DNA from: Akkermansiaceae bacterium
GTDB lineage: Bacteria > Verrucomicrobiota > Verrucomicrobiia > Verrucomicrobiales > Akkermansiaceae
Length of the DNA stretch: 5,771 nucleotides
Direction of reading: 5' to 3'
NCBI GenBank assembly: GCA_023300205.1
Contig: JALZVD010000107.1
Span: 1-5,771 of the forward strand
The notes under the pieces are model-generated. The model was not told the DNA's origin, did no database searches, and saw nothing but the letters and a program-made list of their open reading frames with translations. The position numbers were made by a program, and so were the translations under genes. Shown here one piece after another: positions 1-5,481 of the stretch. How positions within the stretch are numbered: position 1 is the first letter of the stretch; each line of letters starts with the position of its first letter.

Positions 1-20
1 ATAGGATTAGCTATGCGATG

Positions 21-42
21 AGGTTTTCTTAACTATTCATTT
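21..42 (+). repeat. 22-base element, copy 1 (upstream of arsM)
   Basis: It begins AGGTTTTC, contains the core CTTAACTAT and ends TCATTT. It matches 1371-1392 at 21 positions, with one extra base in each copy (an extra T here, an extra A in the other). It lies about 150 bases before arsM and is not followed by a recognisable gene start. Function unknown. Confidence 0.45.
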
Positions 43-140
43 TTTGAGTGGTAGAACTTTGTTACGGAGTGAAGGTGATGATGGGGGGGGATGATGATCT
101 TATTTGATTGTGTGAATTTAGCGTTGATTTGGGAATAAAT

Positions 141-168
141 TTGACGGTTGAGCCTCTTTATCTATAGA
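141..168 (+). promoter_or_regulatory. Candidate sigma70-like promoter for the arsM operon
   Basis: TTGACG at 141-146 and TATAGA at 163-168 are separated by 16 bases; TAGATA at 165-170 with an 18-base spacer is a close alternative. Both hexamers are near the general bacterial consensus. Transcription would begin near 175, giving a leader of only about 15 bases before the ATG at 190, which fits the absence of a Shine-Dalgarno. Read by eye only. If the organism is a Bacteroidota member, its primary sigma factor prefers a different -35/-10 pattern and this call would weaken. Confidence 0.5.
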
Positions 169-171
169 TAA
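158..171. promoter_or_regulatory. Perfect 14-bp palindrome over the -10 region, candidate operator
   Basis: TTATCTATAGATAA reads the same on both strands, with no mismatch and no spacer. It covers the proposed -10 box, where a bound repressor would block RNA polymerase. A dimeric regulator such as an ArsR-family arsenic sensor is the obvious candidate, but no regulator gene lies in the window and the sequence is not a textbook ArsR box. AT-rich palindromes also arise by chance, so the assignment rests mainly on its position. Confidence 0.4.
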
Positions 172-189
172 GTTCCATTTTAACAAATT

Positions 190-1350
190 ATGTCAAATAT
201 AGCTCCAAATTCCGAATCCGCTACACGAGAAAGATACGCAAGTGCTGCAGCTGAAGCTGAGCAGGCTTTGTGTTGTCCTGTAGATTATGACCCGCAGTAT
301 CTTAAGATTATTCCTAGTGAGGTGATTGAGAAAGATTATGGGTGTGGTGATCCGTCAAAGTATGTTGAGGCTGGTGATACTGTGTTAGACTTGGGTTCAG
401 GGACTGGCAAGATTTGTTTTATAGCTTCACAGGTTGTGGGAGCAGAGGGGAAGGTGATCGGTGTGGATATGACTGATGATATGCTTGAGGTGGCTAGACG
501 TAATGCGCCGATTATTGCTGAGCGAGTTGGGTATTCTAATGTGGAGTTTAGAAAGGGTAGGATCCAGGATCTTGCGCTTAATTTAGAGCTGTTAGATAAG
601 GAGCTGGGTGGGCAGCCTGTGGGTGATGTGAATCGCTGGATGGAGCTGGATAAGATCACTGAGGAGCTGAAGGCTAAGGAGCCATTGGTGGAGACGAATA
701 GCGTGGATGTTGTGGTTTCTAATTGTGTGCTTAACTTGGTGGAGTCAGATCTGAAGGGTAAGATGTTTGAGGAGTTATTCCGCGTGCTTAAGGTGGGTGG
801 TAGAGCTGTTATTTCTGATATTGTGAGTGATGAGGTGATTCCTAAGCATTTGGAGGATGATCCGTATTTGTGGAGTGGATGTATAAGTGGTTCTTATACT
901 GAGGTGGGTTTTCTGAAGGCGTTTGAGGATGCAGGGTTTTATGGGATAGAGGTTCTTAAGCGTGATGTGGAGCCTTGGCAGACTGTTGAGGGAATCGAGT
1001 TCCGTAGTGTGACGATCCGAGCCTGGAAGGGTAAAGAGGGTCCGTGCATGGAGCGTAATCAGGCGGTGGTGTATAAGGGGCCATTTAGCCAGGTGAGTGA
1101 TGATGATGGCCATACGATGGTGCGTGGTCAGCGCTATGCTGTGTGTGATAAGACGTATCAGTTGTATCAGAAGTCGCCTTATAAGGATCATTTTGATTTT
1201 GTGGATCCGATCAATGAGATATCACTTGATGATGCTAAGGAGTTTGATTGCTCACGCGATGTGACACGCCATCCGAGAGAGACAAAGGGGATGGATTACA
1301 CCGTGACTACTGTTGCTTCTGATTGTTGCGGAACAGAGGGTTGTTGCTAA
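190..1350 (+). CDS. arsM: Arsenite methyltransferase ArsM, arsenosugar-cluster type
   Basis: SAM-dependent cytoplasmic methyltransferase expected to convert As(III) to mono- and dimethylated arsenic, the substrate for ArsS next door. The class I SAM fold is clear: motif I VLDLGSGTGK (65-74), the acidic loop VIGVDMT (89-95) and SNCVLNLV (177-184). The arsenic-binding cysteines of the ArsM family are present: Cys52 in YGCGDP, Cys178 in SNCV and Cys231 in SGCISGS. A Cys pair, LCCPVDYD, lies at 27-34. After the core, residues about 285-386 form the extra domain typical of the long ArsM form (KGPF, DDDGH, RGQRYAVCDK, PRETKG), ending in CCGTEGCC. At 386 residues it is longer than minimal ArsM proteins but normal for this subgroup. 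The ATG at 190 is the only plausible start; there is no Shine-Dalgarno, only an AT-rich leader. First gene of the + strand operon, 43 bases before arsS. Family assignment is firm; the number of methyl groups added is not visible. Confidence 0.94.
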   Translation: MSNIAPNSESATRERYASAAAEAEQALCCPVDYDPQYLKIIPSEVIEKDYGCGDPSKYVEAGDTVLDLGSGTGKICFIASQVVGAEGKVIGVDMTDDMLEVARRNAPIIAERVGYSNVEFRKGRIQDLALNLELLDKELGGQPVGDVNRWMELDKITEELKAKEPLVETNSVDVVVSNCVLNLVESDLKGKMFEELFRVLKVGGRAVISDIVSDEVIPKHLEDDPYLWSGCISGSYTEVGFLKAFEDAGFYGIEVLKRDVEPWQTVEGIEFRSVTIRAWKGKEGPCMERNQAVVYKGPFSQVSDDDGHTMVRGQRYAVCDKTYQLYQKSPYKDHFDFVDPINEISLDDAKEFDCSRDVTRHPRETKGMDYTVTTVASDCCGTEGCC

Positions 1351-1370
1351 GCTTCATTTCTTTAACCACT

Positions 1371-1392
1371 AGGTTTCTTAACTATATCATTT
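1371..1392 (+). repeat. 22-base element, copy 2 (immediately before arsS)
   Basis: It begins AGGTTTC, shares the core CTTAACTAT and ends TCATTT one base before the arsS ATG at 1394. It fills half of the 43-base arsM-arsS gap. It may be a leader or regulatory element for arsS, or a trace of a duplication or insertion that placed arsM upstream. The gap has no Shine-Dalgarno and no hairpin terminator, so read-through from arsM is expected. Confidence 0.45.
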
Positions 1393-1393
1393 C

Positions 1394-2374
1394 ATGGCGA
1401 ATCTTTTCGATCAAACATTAGAACAATTTAATCAACAGCTTACGAGGAAGGCTCCAGAGATCCTCCAAGTGAACGTGGGTAAAATGTGCAATATCACTTG
1501 TGTTCATTGTCATGTGAATGCTGGCCCTGGTCGGAAAGAAATCATGACACTTGATACAGTGGATAAGATTCTGGACTGGCTCAAGGATGCTTCACAAATT
1601 CATACTGTTGATCTTACTGGTGGGGCGCCTGAAATGAATCCACATTTCAAGCACTTCGTCCGCGAAGCACGTGCGATGGGTAAAAAGGTAATCGACCGAT
1701 GTAATCTTGTTATTTTGTTAGAGCCTGGTTATGAGGAGTATGGAGAGTTCTTGGCTGAGCAGAAGGTTGAGATAGTGGCTTCTCTTCCTTGTTACTCTTC
1801 AGAGAATGTGGAAGAGCAGCGAGGCGAAGGAGTTTTTGACCGTAGTATAGTAGGTCTTCAGAAGTTGAATGCATTAGGTTACGGTATTGATCCTGAGCTG
1901 ACTTTGAATCTTGTTTATAATCCGAATGGAGCGTTTCTTCCTGGTGATCAAGCTGAGTTAGAGGCAGATTATAAAGTAGAACTGAAAAAAGCATTTGGGA
2001 TTGTCTTTAATTCATTATTTGCGATTACCAATATACCTATCGCTCGTTATTCTTCATACTTAAAGAGGAATAAAATGCTGGATAAATATATGCAGCTTCT
2101 CATTGATAACTTTAATCCAAAATCCGTCGGCGGATTGATGTGTAGAGATACAATCAATGTAGGGTGGGAAGGGGAAGTTTATGATTGTGATTTTAACCAA
2201 CAATTAAAGCTACAATTAGCAGATAAAGGTGAGGAAGCAGATGTAGCGGATTTGAAACTGCATGCCTGGGATGTGGATCTTGTGAGGTTTGAGAAGTTGC
2301 CAATTAAAACGGGTTCGCACTGCTTTGGTTGTACTGCAGGAAGTGGAAGTAGTTGTGGGGGAACAGTGGCCTAA
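1394..2374 (+). CDS. arsS: Arsenosugar biosynthesis radical SAM protein ArsS
   Basis: Radical SAM enzyme. The known ArsS reaction joins the 5'-deoxyadenosyl radical from SAM to dimethylarsenite, giving the arsenic-nucleoside precursor of arsenosugars. The CX3CX2C [4Fe-4S] motif is Cys32-Cys36-Cys39 (CNITCVHC), followed by LTGGAPEMN (74-82), the GGE-like SAM-binding motif of this family. Further cysteines at 103, 133, 250, 265, 310, 313 and 321 mark the Cys-rich C-terminal (DUF3641-type) region, which probably holds an auxiliary cluster. The tail FGCTAGSGSSCGG is diagnostic. Some relatives use selenocysteine in this tail; here the likely position, Cys321, is an ordinary TGT codon. Length 326 is normal. 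The ATG at 1394 follows TATATCATTTC with no Shine-Dalgarno. It lies 43 bases after arsM and 15 before arsC, so co-transcription is likely. Its base usage is more balanced than that of its neighbours (see findings). Confidence 0.95.
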   Translation: MANLFDQTLEQFNQQLTRKAPEILQVNVGKMCNITCVHCHVNAGPGRKEIMTLDTVDKILDWLKDASQIHTVDLTGGAPEMNPHFKHFVREARAMGKKVIDRCNLVILLEPGYEEYGEFLAEQKVEIVASLPCYSSENVEEQRGEGVFDRSIVGLQKLNALGYGIDPELTLNLVYNPNGAFLPGDQAELEADYKVELKKAFGIVFNSLFAITNIPIARYSSYLKRNKMLDKYMQLLIDNFNPKSVGGLMCRDTINVGWEGEVYDCDFNQQLKLQLADKGEEADVADLKLHAWDVDLVRFEKLPIKTGSHCFGCTAGSGSSCGGTVA

Positions 2375-2389
2375 CTTTGATAAAAAATT

Positions 2390-2818
2390 ATGGATAAACC
2401 AAAAATACTTGTATTGTGCACGGGTAACTCATGCCGGAGTCATATGGCTGAGGGATTCTTAAAGATGAAGGTGGGGGATCTGTATGATGTGCAGAGTGCT
2501 GGAGCGAAGCCATCTGGATATGTGCATCCTGTTGCGCAGAAGGTGATGTCTGAGATAGGCGTGGATCTGACTGGGCACGAGAGTAAGCATTTAGATGAGT
2601 TTCTTGAAGATGAGGTGGAGACTGTGATCACTGTGTGTGATAATGCAGAGGGTTGTTGTCCTACGTTTAAGGGTGAGAAGAATCATTTTTGTTGGACGTT
2701 TGATGATCCTGCTGATGCAGAGGGGTCTGATGAGGAGGTGGAGCAGGAGTTCCGCAGGATTCGGGACCAGATTTGCGATCAGTTTGAAGATTATGCTGAG
2801 AGGCTGAGGAAGTCTTAA
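2390..2818 (+). CDS. arsC: Arsenate reductase, thioredoxin-coupled (low-molecular-weight phosphatase fold)
   Basis: Cytoplasmic reductase turning arsenate into arsenite, the substrate of ArsM. The low-molecular-weight tyrosine phosphatase P-loop CX5R is CTGNSCR (10-16), close to the N terminus as usual. The redox cascade cysteines of the pI258 ArsC type are present: Cys10, Cys83 and Cys89 or Cys90 in VCDNAEGCCP (82-91), one residue off the pI258 numbering (10, 82, 89). The general acid loop is DDPAD (105-109). The three-cysteine set points to reduction by thioredoxin rather than glutaredoxin, and separates it from plain phosphatases. At 142 residues it is slightly longer than pI258 ArsC. The start has an A-rich leader (TAAAAAATT) and no Shine-Dalgarno. 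Its stop codon shares a base with the next start (TAATG), indicating coupled translation. Its place between arsS and a glycosyltransferase suggests it feeds the biosynthetic route as much as resistance; no exporter is visible. Confidence 0.94.
   Translation: MDKPKILVLCTGNSCRSHMAEGFLKMKVGDLYDVQSAGAKPSGYVHPVAQKVMSEIGVDLTGHESKHLDEFLEDEVETVITVCDNAEGCCPTFKGEKNHFCWTFDDPADAEGSDEEVEQEFRRIRDQICDQFEDYAERLRKS
2806..2810 (+). promoter_or_regulatory. Ribosome binding site for the TIGR04282 gene
   Basis: GAGGA lies seven bases before the ATG at 2818, inside the last codons of arsC. It supports the 2818 start over the one at 2833. It stands out because arsM, arsS and arsC show no such site. Together with the TAATG stop/start overlap it suggests translational coupling to arsC. 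Confidence 0.55.
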
Positions 2819-3453
2819 TGCGTGGTGGACTGATGAGTGCTAGCTTGGTCATTATGACGAAGTTTCCGGAGCCAGGGAAGGTGAAGACTCGCCTTGCTGC
2901 TAGGGTAGGTGCGGAGAGGGCTTGTGGTTTGCATGCTGCGATGGTGGGGCATTTGATGTTGAATACGCTGCCTTTGTTAGAGGGGGTGAATGTTCGTTTT
3001 CATGTGGCTGGGGGCGATGCTGCTGCTGTGTCTGAGTGGCTGGGTGATTGGACTTGGCAGCGACAGGTGGGTGGTGATCTAGGGGAGAAGATGCAGCATG
3101 CTCTTGAGGAGGGTTTCCGTGAGGGTGCAGAGAAGGTGGTCATTATAGGCACGGATGCGCCGGCGATCACGGCTGGGCATATAGAGGGGGTGATTTCTTC
3201 TCTGGATGGTAGTGATGTGGTGTTTATTCCGGCGATGGATGGAGGTTATGTGATGGCCGGAATGAAGGGCGTGCATGAAGAGATGCTAGGGGGAATAGAG
3301 TGGAGTACTGAGGAGGTGCTGAGCTCATCAGTAGAGCGTTTGAGGGGGGCGGGGAAGAGTGTGGCTTTGTTAGATTCTCTCAGGGATGTGGATGTGTATG
3401 AGGATCTGGAGCATGCTGCTGAGGTGCTGGGGGATGATTCCTGGCTCTTCTAG
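2818..3453 (+). CDS. TIGR04282-type arsenosugar biosynthesis glycosyltransferase (DUF2064)
   Basis: Small soluble protein with a nucleotide-sugar-transferase fold, of the family named for its recurrent place in arsenosugar clusters. Motifs in order: FPEPGKVKTRLA (16-27), a nucleotide-binding type loop; GDLGEKM (86-92); IGTDAPAI (110-117), with a likely metal-binding Asp; PAMDGGYVMAG (138-148); EWSTEEVL (161-168); LRDVDVYEDL (188-197). Length 211 is normal. The exact reaction is unproven for the family; transfer or activation of a sugar for the ribose of the arsenosugar is inference. Start choice: ATG 2818 overlaps the arsC stop (TAATG) and has GAGGA at 2806-2810, the clearest Shine-Dalgarno of the + strand genes. 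An alternative in-frame ATG at 2833 would remove five residues and sits behind GGTGG. Last gene of its operon; its TAG stop abuts the convergent gene directly. Confidence 0.88.
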   Translation: MRGGLMSASLVIMTKFPEPGKVKTRLAARVGAERACGLHAAMVGHLMLNTLPLLEGVNVRFHVAGGDAAAVSEWLGDWTWQRQVGGDLGEKMQHALEEGFREGAEKVVIIGTDAPAITAGHIEGVISSLDGSDVVFIPAMDGGYVMAGMKGVHEEMLGGIEWSTEEVLSSSVERLRGAGKSVALLDSLRDVDVYEDLEHAAEVLGDDSWLF

Positions 3454-5481
3454 TTAGGTGTTTTTTTCTGGGTAGTAGGTTTTGTAGAATGCTTTACTGA
3501 GTTGGGCGCGTTTGTCTGCTGAGTAGAATAGAATGCGGTATTTGAAGTAGAATGTGATGATGGTGAAGAAGCGTTTCCAGTAGGTGTTTTTTTTCCATTT
3601 GGCGGCAGAGACGGTGCTTTCATGGGCTAGATGGAGTGTGTCTCCGTGGAGTCTGAGGCGGTCGCTCATTTCTACGTCTTCCATGAGTGGTTGATCTGTT
3701 AGGATGTTATTTTGGATGACGGTTTGGCGGTGGAAGAATTGGTTCTGATCTCCGAAGCTGGTTTGAAGCAGGCTGGCTCTGAAGTCATTCATGCTTTCGA
3801 TGAGGAGGAGTCCTGGGGTGGAGCGGTCGAAGCGCTGGCCTAGGCTACCACCAACGATGTCGATGTTGTTGTGGATGGCTAGGTTGAGGTTACTGAAGGT
3901 GTCTAGTGGTAGTCGGTTATCGGCGTGTAGGATGAGACACCAGCTTGATGCTGCTGCTTCTACGCCGGTTTTTATTTGGATGCCTCTGCCGAGGGGGGCG
4001 TGGATGGTCTTGATGGTGAAGTGTTGGGATTGAGGTGCGTTTTGTTTATGGTCTGATGAGTGGACGATGATGATTTCGTGAGGGGGCTTGGTTTGTTTTT
4101 GGAGGTGATGGATGAGGTCTGTGAGGTTTTCGTCTATGGATAGTGTGGGAATGACTAGGGACCATGATGGGTCGATCCTGTCAGTGGTGGTGTTATCTGG
4201 CTTGGTGATGAAGTGGAAGAGTGATATGAGGTGGCGGGGAAGGTGGATGAGGCAGGCGAGTGTGAATGGGAGCCAGAATAGCCATTTTGCCCAGTCTGGT
4301 AACATCCAGATGCCGGTGTTCTGGAATTCTGTCCAGACGAGGAAGTAGATAGGGGTGGTGAGTGATAGGGTGATCCAGGGTAGGCTGGGTCTGATGGCGA
4401 TGAAGGGTAGTAGCCATGAGAGATACCAGAAGTGGACGATGGGTGAGAAGAGGATGAGTCCGCCGAGGGAGAAGTTGAGGCTGATCCAGAATTTATTTTT
4501 GATGCAGAGCCAGAATCCGATACTCCAGGAGATGAGGAAGAGGAGTGCGCAAAGTTTGCTTGTTAGTTCTTTGGGGAGATTTAGGACCTCGACTAGGAAT
4601 TGGTTGATTGGGGCGTTGAATCTGAAGTTGGCTCCAAAATTCATGAGTCCGTTCGCCATCTGGATTGTATCTTGGTAGTGAAAGGCAATGGGTATGATGC
4701 AGGTGATGATGGCGATGGTGATGCCTTTTGCGCCTGTTCGTAGAAGGATGATGGGGGCGGCGACGATGGCCATGATCTTGATTGATATGGCGAGTCCAAC
4801 TGCGATTCCACATGGGATGAACCATTTTTTCGCTAGTGCTAGGGTGGAGAAGGTGAGGAAGAAGACCATGAGTATGTCAAAGTGGCCTTCTGCGGCAAAT
4901 GAGAGGAGTGAGATGGGGCTGAGGGCGTAGAGTAATGCCCAGTGTAGTGGTCTACGATAGTGGTGAAGGAGCGCTATGAGAGTGGCGATGAGAAATAGGT
5001 CTGTTAGGAGGAAAGCAGCTTTGTAGCTTTGTGGTGAGTAGCCAAGTTTATTGATGAGGCGGAAGAATTGTAGGGCGAGAGGGGGGTAGGCGGTGGGGTT
5101 GTCTTTATGGTTCATGTGATCCCAGTATTTATCTCTGTGTGGGATGTAGTGTTGATGGTTTGCAGTATGGGTGTAGGGGCTGATCTGCTGTGAGTAGAGT
5201 TTGCCTTCCCATAGGTAGCGATTTACATCATCTGATGGGGCGGTAGGGAAGATGGCGATACGGGTGCTGGCAGAAATGAGCAGGATAAGAATGACTGCTT
5301 TTTTTGTTGTGGTGCGAGGGAAGATGTAGACAGAGGCTAAGCCGGTGAATCCGATGAGGAATCCGATGATGAGGCGTGGTGTGCCGTAGCTATCAAATGA
5401 GGGAGTGATGAGCGCGTACCAAAGGCAGAGGCCTGAGATGATGAGCGATAGGGTGATCCAGACTTTCCAGCGAAGATTCAA
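3454..5481 (-). CDS. Fusion: polytopic GT-C-like glycosyltransferase + TIGR04283-type GT2 domain
   Basis: Residues 1 to about 420 form a membrane domain with roughly 12 hydrophobic segments (for example 8-26, 34-54, 61-79, 153-173, 201-218, 308-326, 397-418). It carries GT-C-like marks: SDDVNRYLWEG (83-93) in a large loop after segment 3, probably periplasmic; AYPPLA (131-136); EGHFD (198-202); HFWYLSWLLP (350-359). This resembles DUF2029/MptB-like polyprenyl-phosphate-sugar transferases. A linker (about 424-438) leads to a GT2 domain: SLVIPTLSIDENL (441-453), GRGIQ (498-502), LHADNRLP (518-525) as the metal-binding site, GDQ (577-579), PLMEDVEMSDRL (598-609) and a terminal TYY. These match TIGR04283, normally a free-standing protein of about 220 residues beside arsM/arsS. 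The only plausible start is TTG at 5481, overlapping the upstream stop by 4 bases; an in-frame stop lies at 5506-5508 and there is no later Met before about residue 123. Both active sites look intact. Substrates are not known. Confidence 0.86.
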   Translation of the reverse strand: MNLRWKVWITLSLIISGLCLWYALITPSFDSYGTPRLIIGFLIGFTGLASVYIFPRTTTKKAVILILLISASTRIAIFPTAPSDDVNRYLWEGKLYSQQISPYTHTANHQHYIPHRDKYWDHMNHKDNPTAYPPLALQFFRLINKLGYSPQSYKAAFLLTDLFLIATLIALLHHYRRPLHWALLYALSPISLLSFAAEGHFDILMVFFLTFSTLALAKKWFIPCGIAVGLAISIKIMAIVAAPIILLRTGAKGITIAIITCIIPIAFHYQDTIQMANGLMNFGANFRFNAPINQFLVEVLNLPKELTSKLCALLFLISWSIGFWLCIKNKFWISLNFSLGGLILFSPIVHFWYLSWLLPFIAIRPSLPWITLSLTTPIYFLVWTEFQNTGIWMLPDWAKWLFWLPFTLACLIHLPRHLISLFHFITKPDNTTTDRIDPSWSLVIPTLSIDENLTDLIHHLQKQTKPPHEIIIVHSSDHKQNAPQSQHFTIKTIHAPLGRGIQIKTGVEAAASSWCLILHADNRLPLDTFSNLNLAIHNNIDIVGGSLGQRFDRSTPGLLLIESMNDFRASLLQTSFGDQNQFFHRQTVIQNNILTDQPLMEDVEMSDRLRLHGDTLHLAHESTVSAAKWKKNTYWKRFFTIITFYFKYRILFYSADKRAQLSKAFYKTYYPEKNT

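Larger units (their letters stand above)
1..189. other. Non-coding upstream region
   Basis: No open frame on either strand crosses these bases with a plausible start: all three + frames meet a stop within the first 32 bases, and the - frames are broken repeatedly. At most the last few codons of an upstream + gene could end at 21 or 32, which cannot be judged. The region contains the first copy of the 22-base element (21-42), a run of eight G (83-90) between ATG-rich triplets, and the promoter and palindrome next to arsM. I see no tRNA, riboswitch-like fold or terminator. Confidence 0.6.

Noticed and set aside
44..94. A 16-codon frame starting at TTG 44 after copy 1 of the 22-base element, as a leader peptide
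   Set aside because: It has no Shine-Dalgarno and no recognisable attenuator hairpin, and its Gly-rich end comes only from the G8 tract. It also lies upstream of the proposed promoter.
336..1191. Long open frames on the - strand opposite arsM (336-659 and 775-1191)
   Set aside because: They lie wholly inside a firmly identified gene, show no family motifs, and are explained by the G/T-rich coding strand, which produces few stops on its complement.
2372..2374. Possible stop-codon read-through or selenocysteine in arsS
   Set aside because: The stop is TAA, not TGA, and the tail position expected for Sec is TGT.
3335..3360. G-quadruplex in the G-rich end of the TIGR04282 gene
   Set aside because: The G runs (GGGGGG, GGGG) do not give four closely spaced tracts, and G-richness is general on this strand.
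3461..3467. T7 tract after the + operon as an intrinsic terminator
   Set aside because: No stable GC-rich hairpin precedes it; the bases before are the coding end and TAGTTAGGTG. It is explained as the complement of Lys codons in the - gene.
3791..4930. Open frames on the + strand opposite the fusion gene (about 3791-4033, 4112-4348, 4355-4678, 4688-4930)
   Set aside because: They overlap conserved GT2 and membrane coding sequence. Their Met- and Arg-rich translations come from ATG/AGG-rich skewed sequence, not from a protein family.
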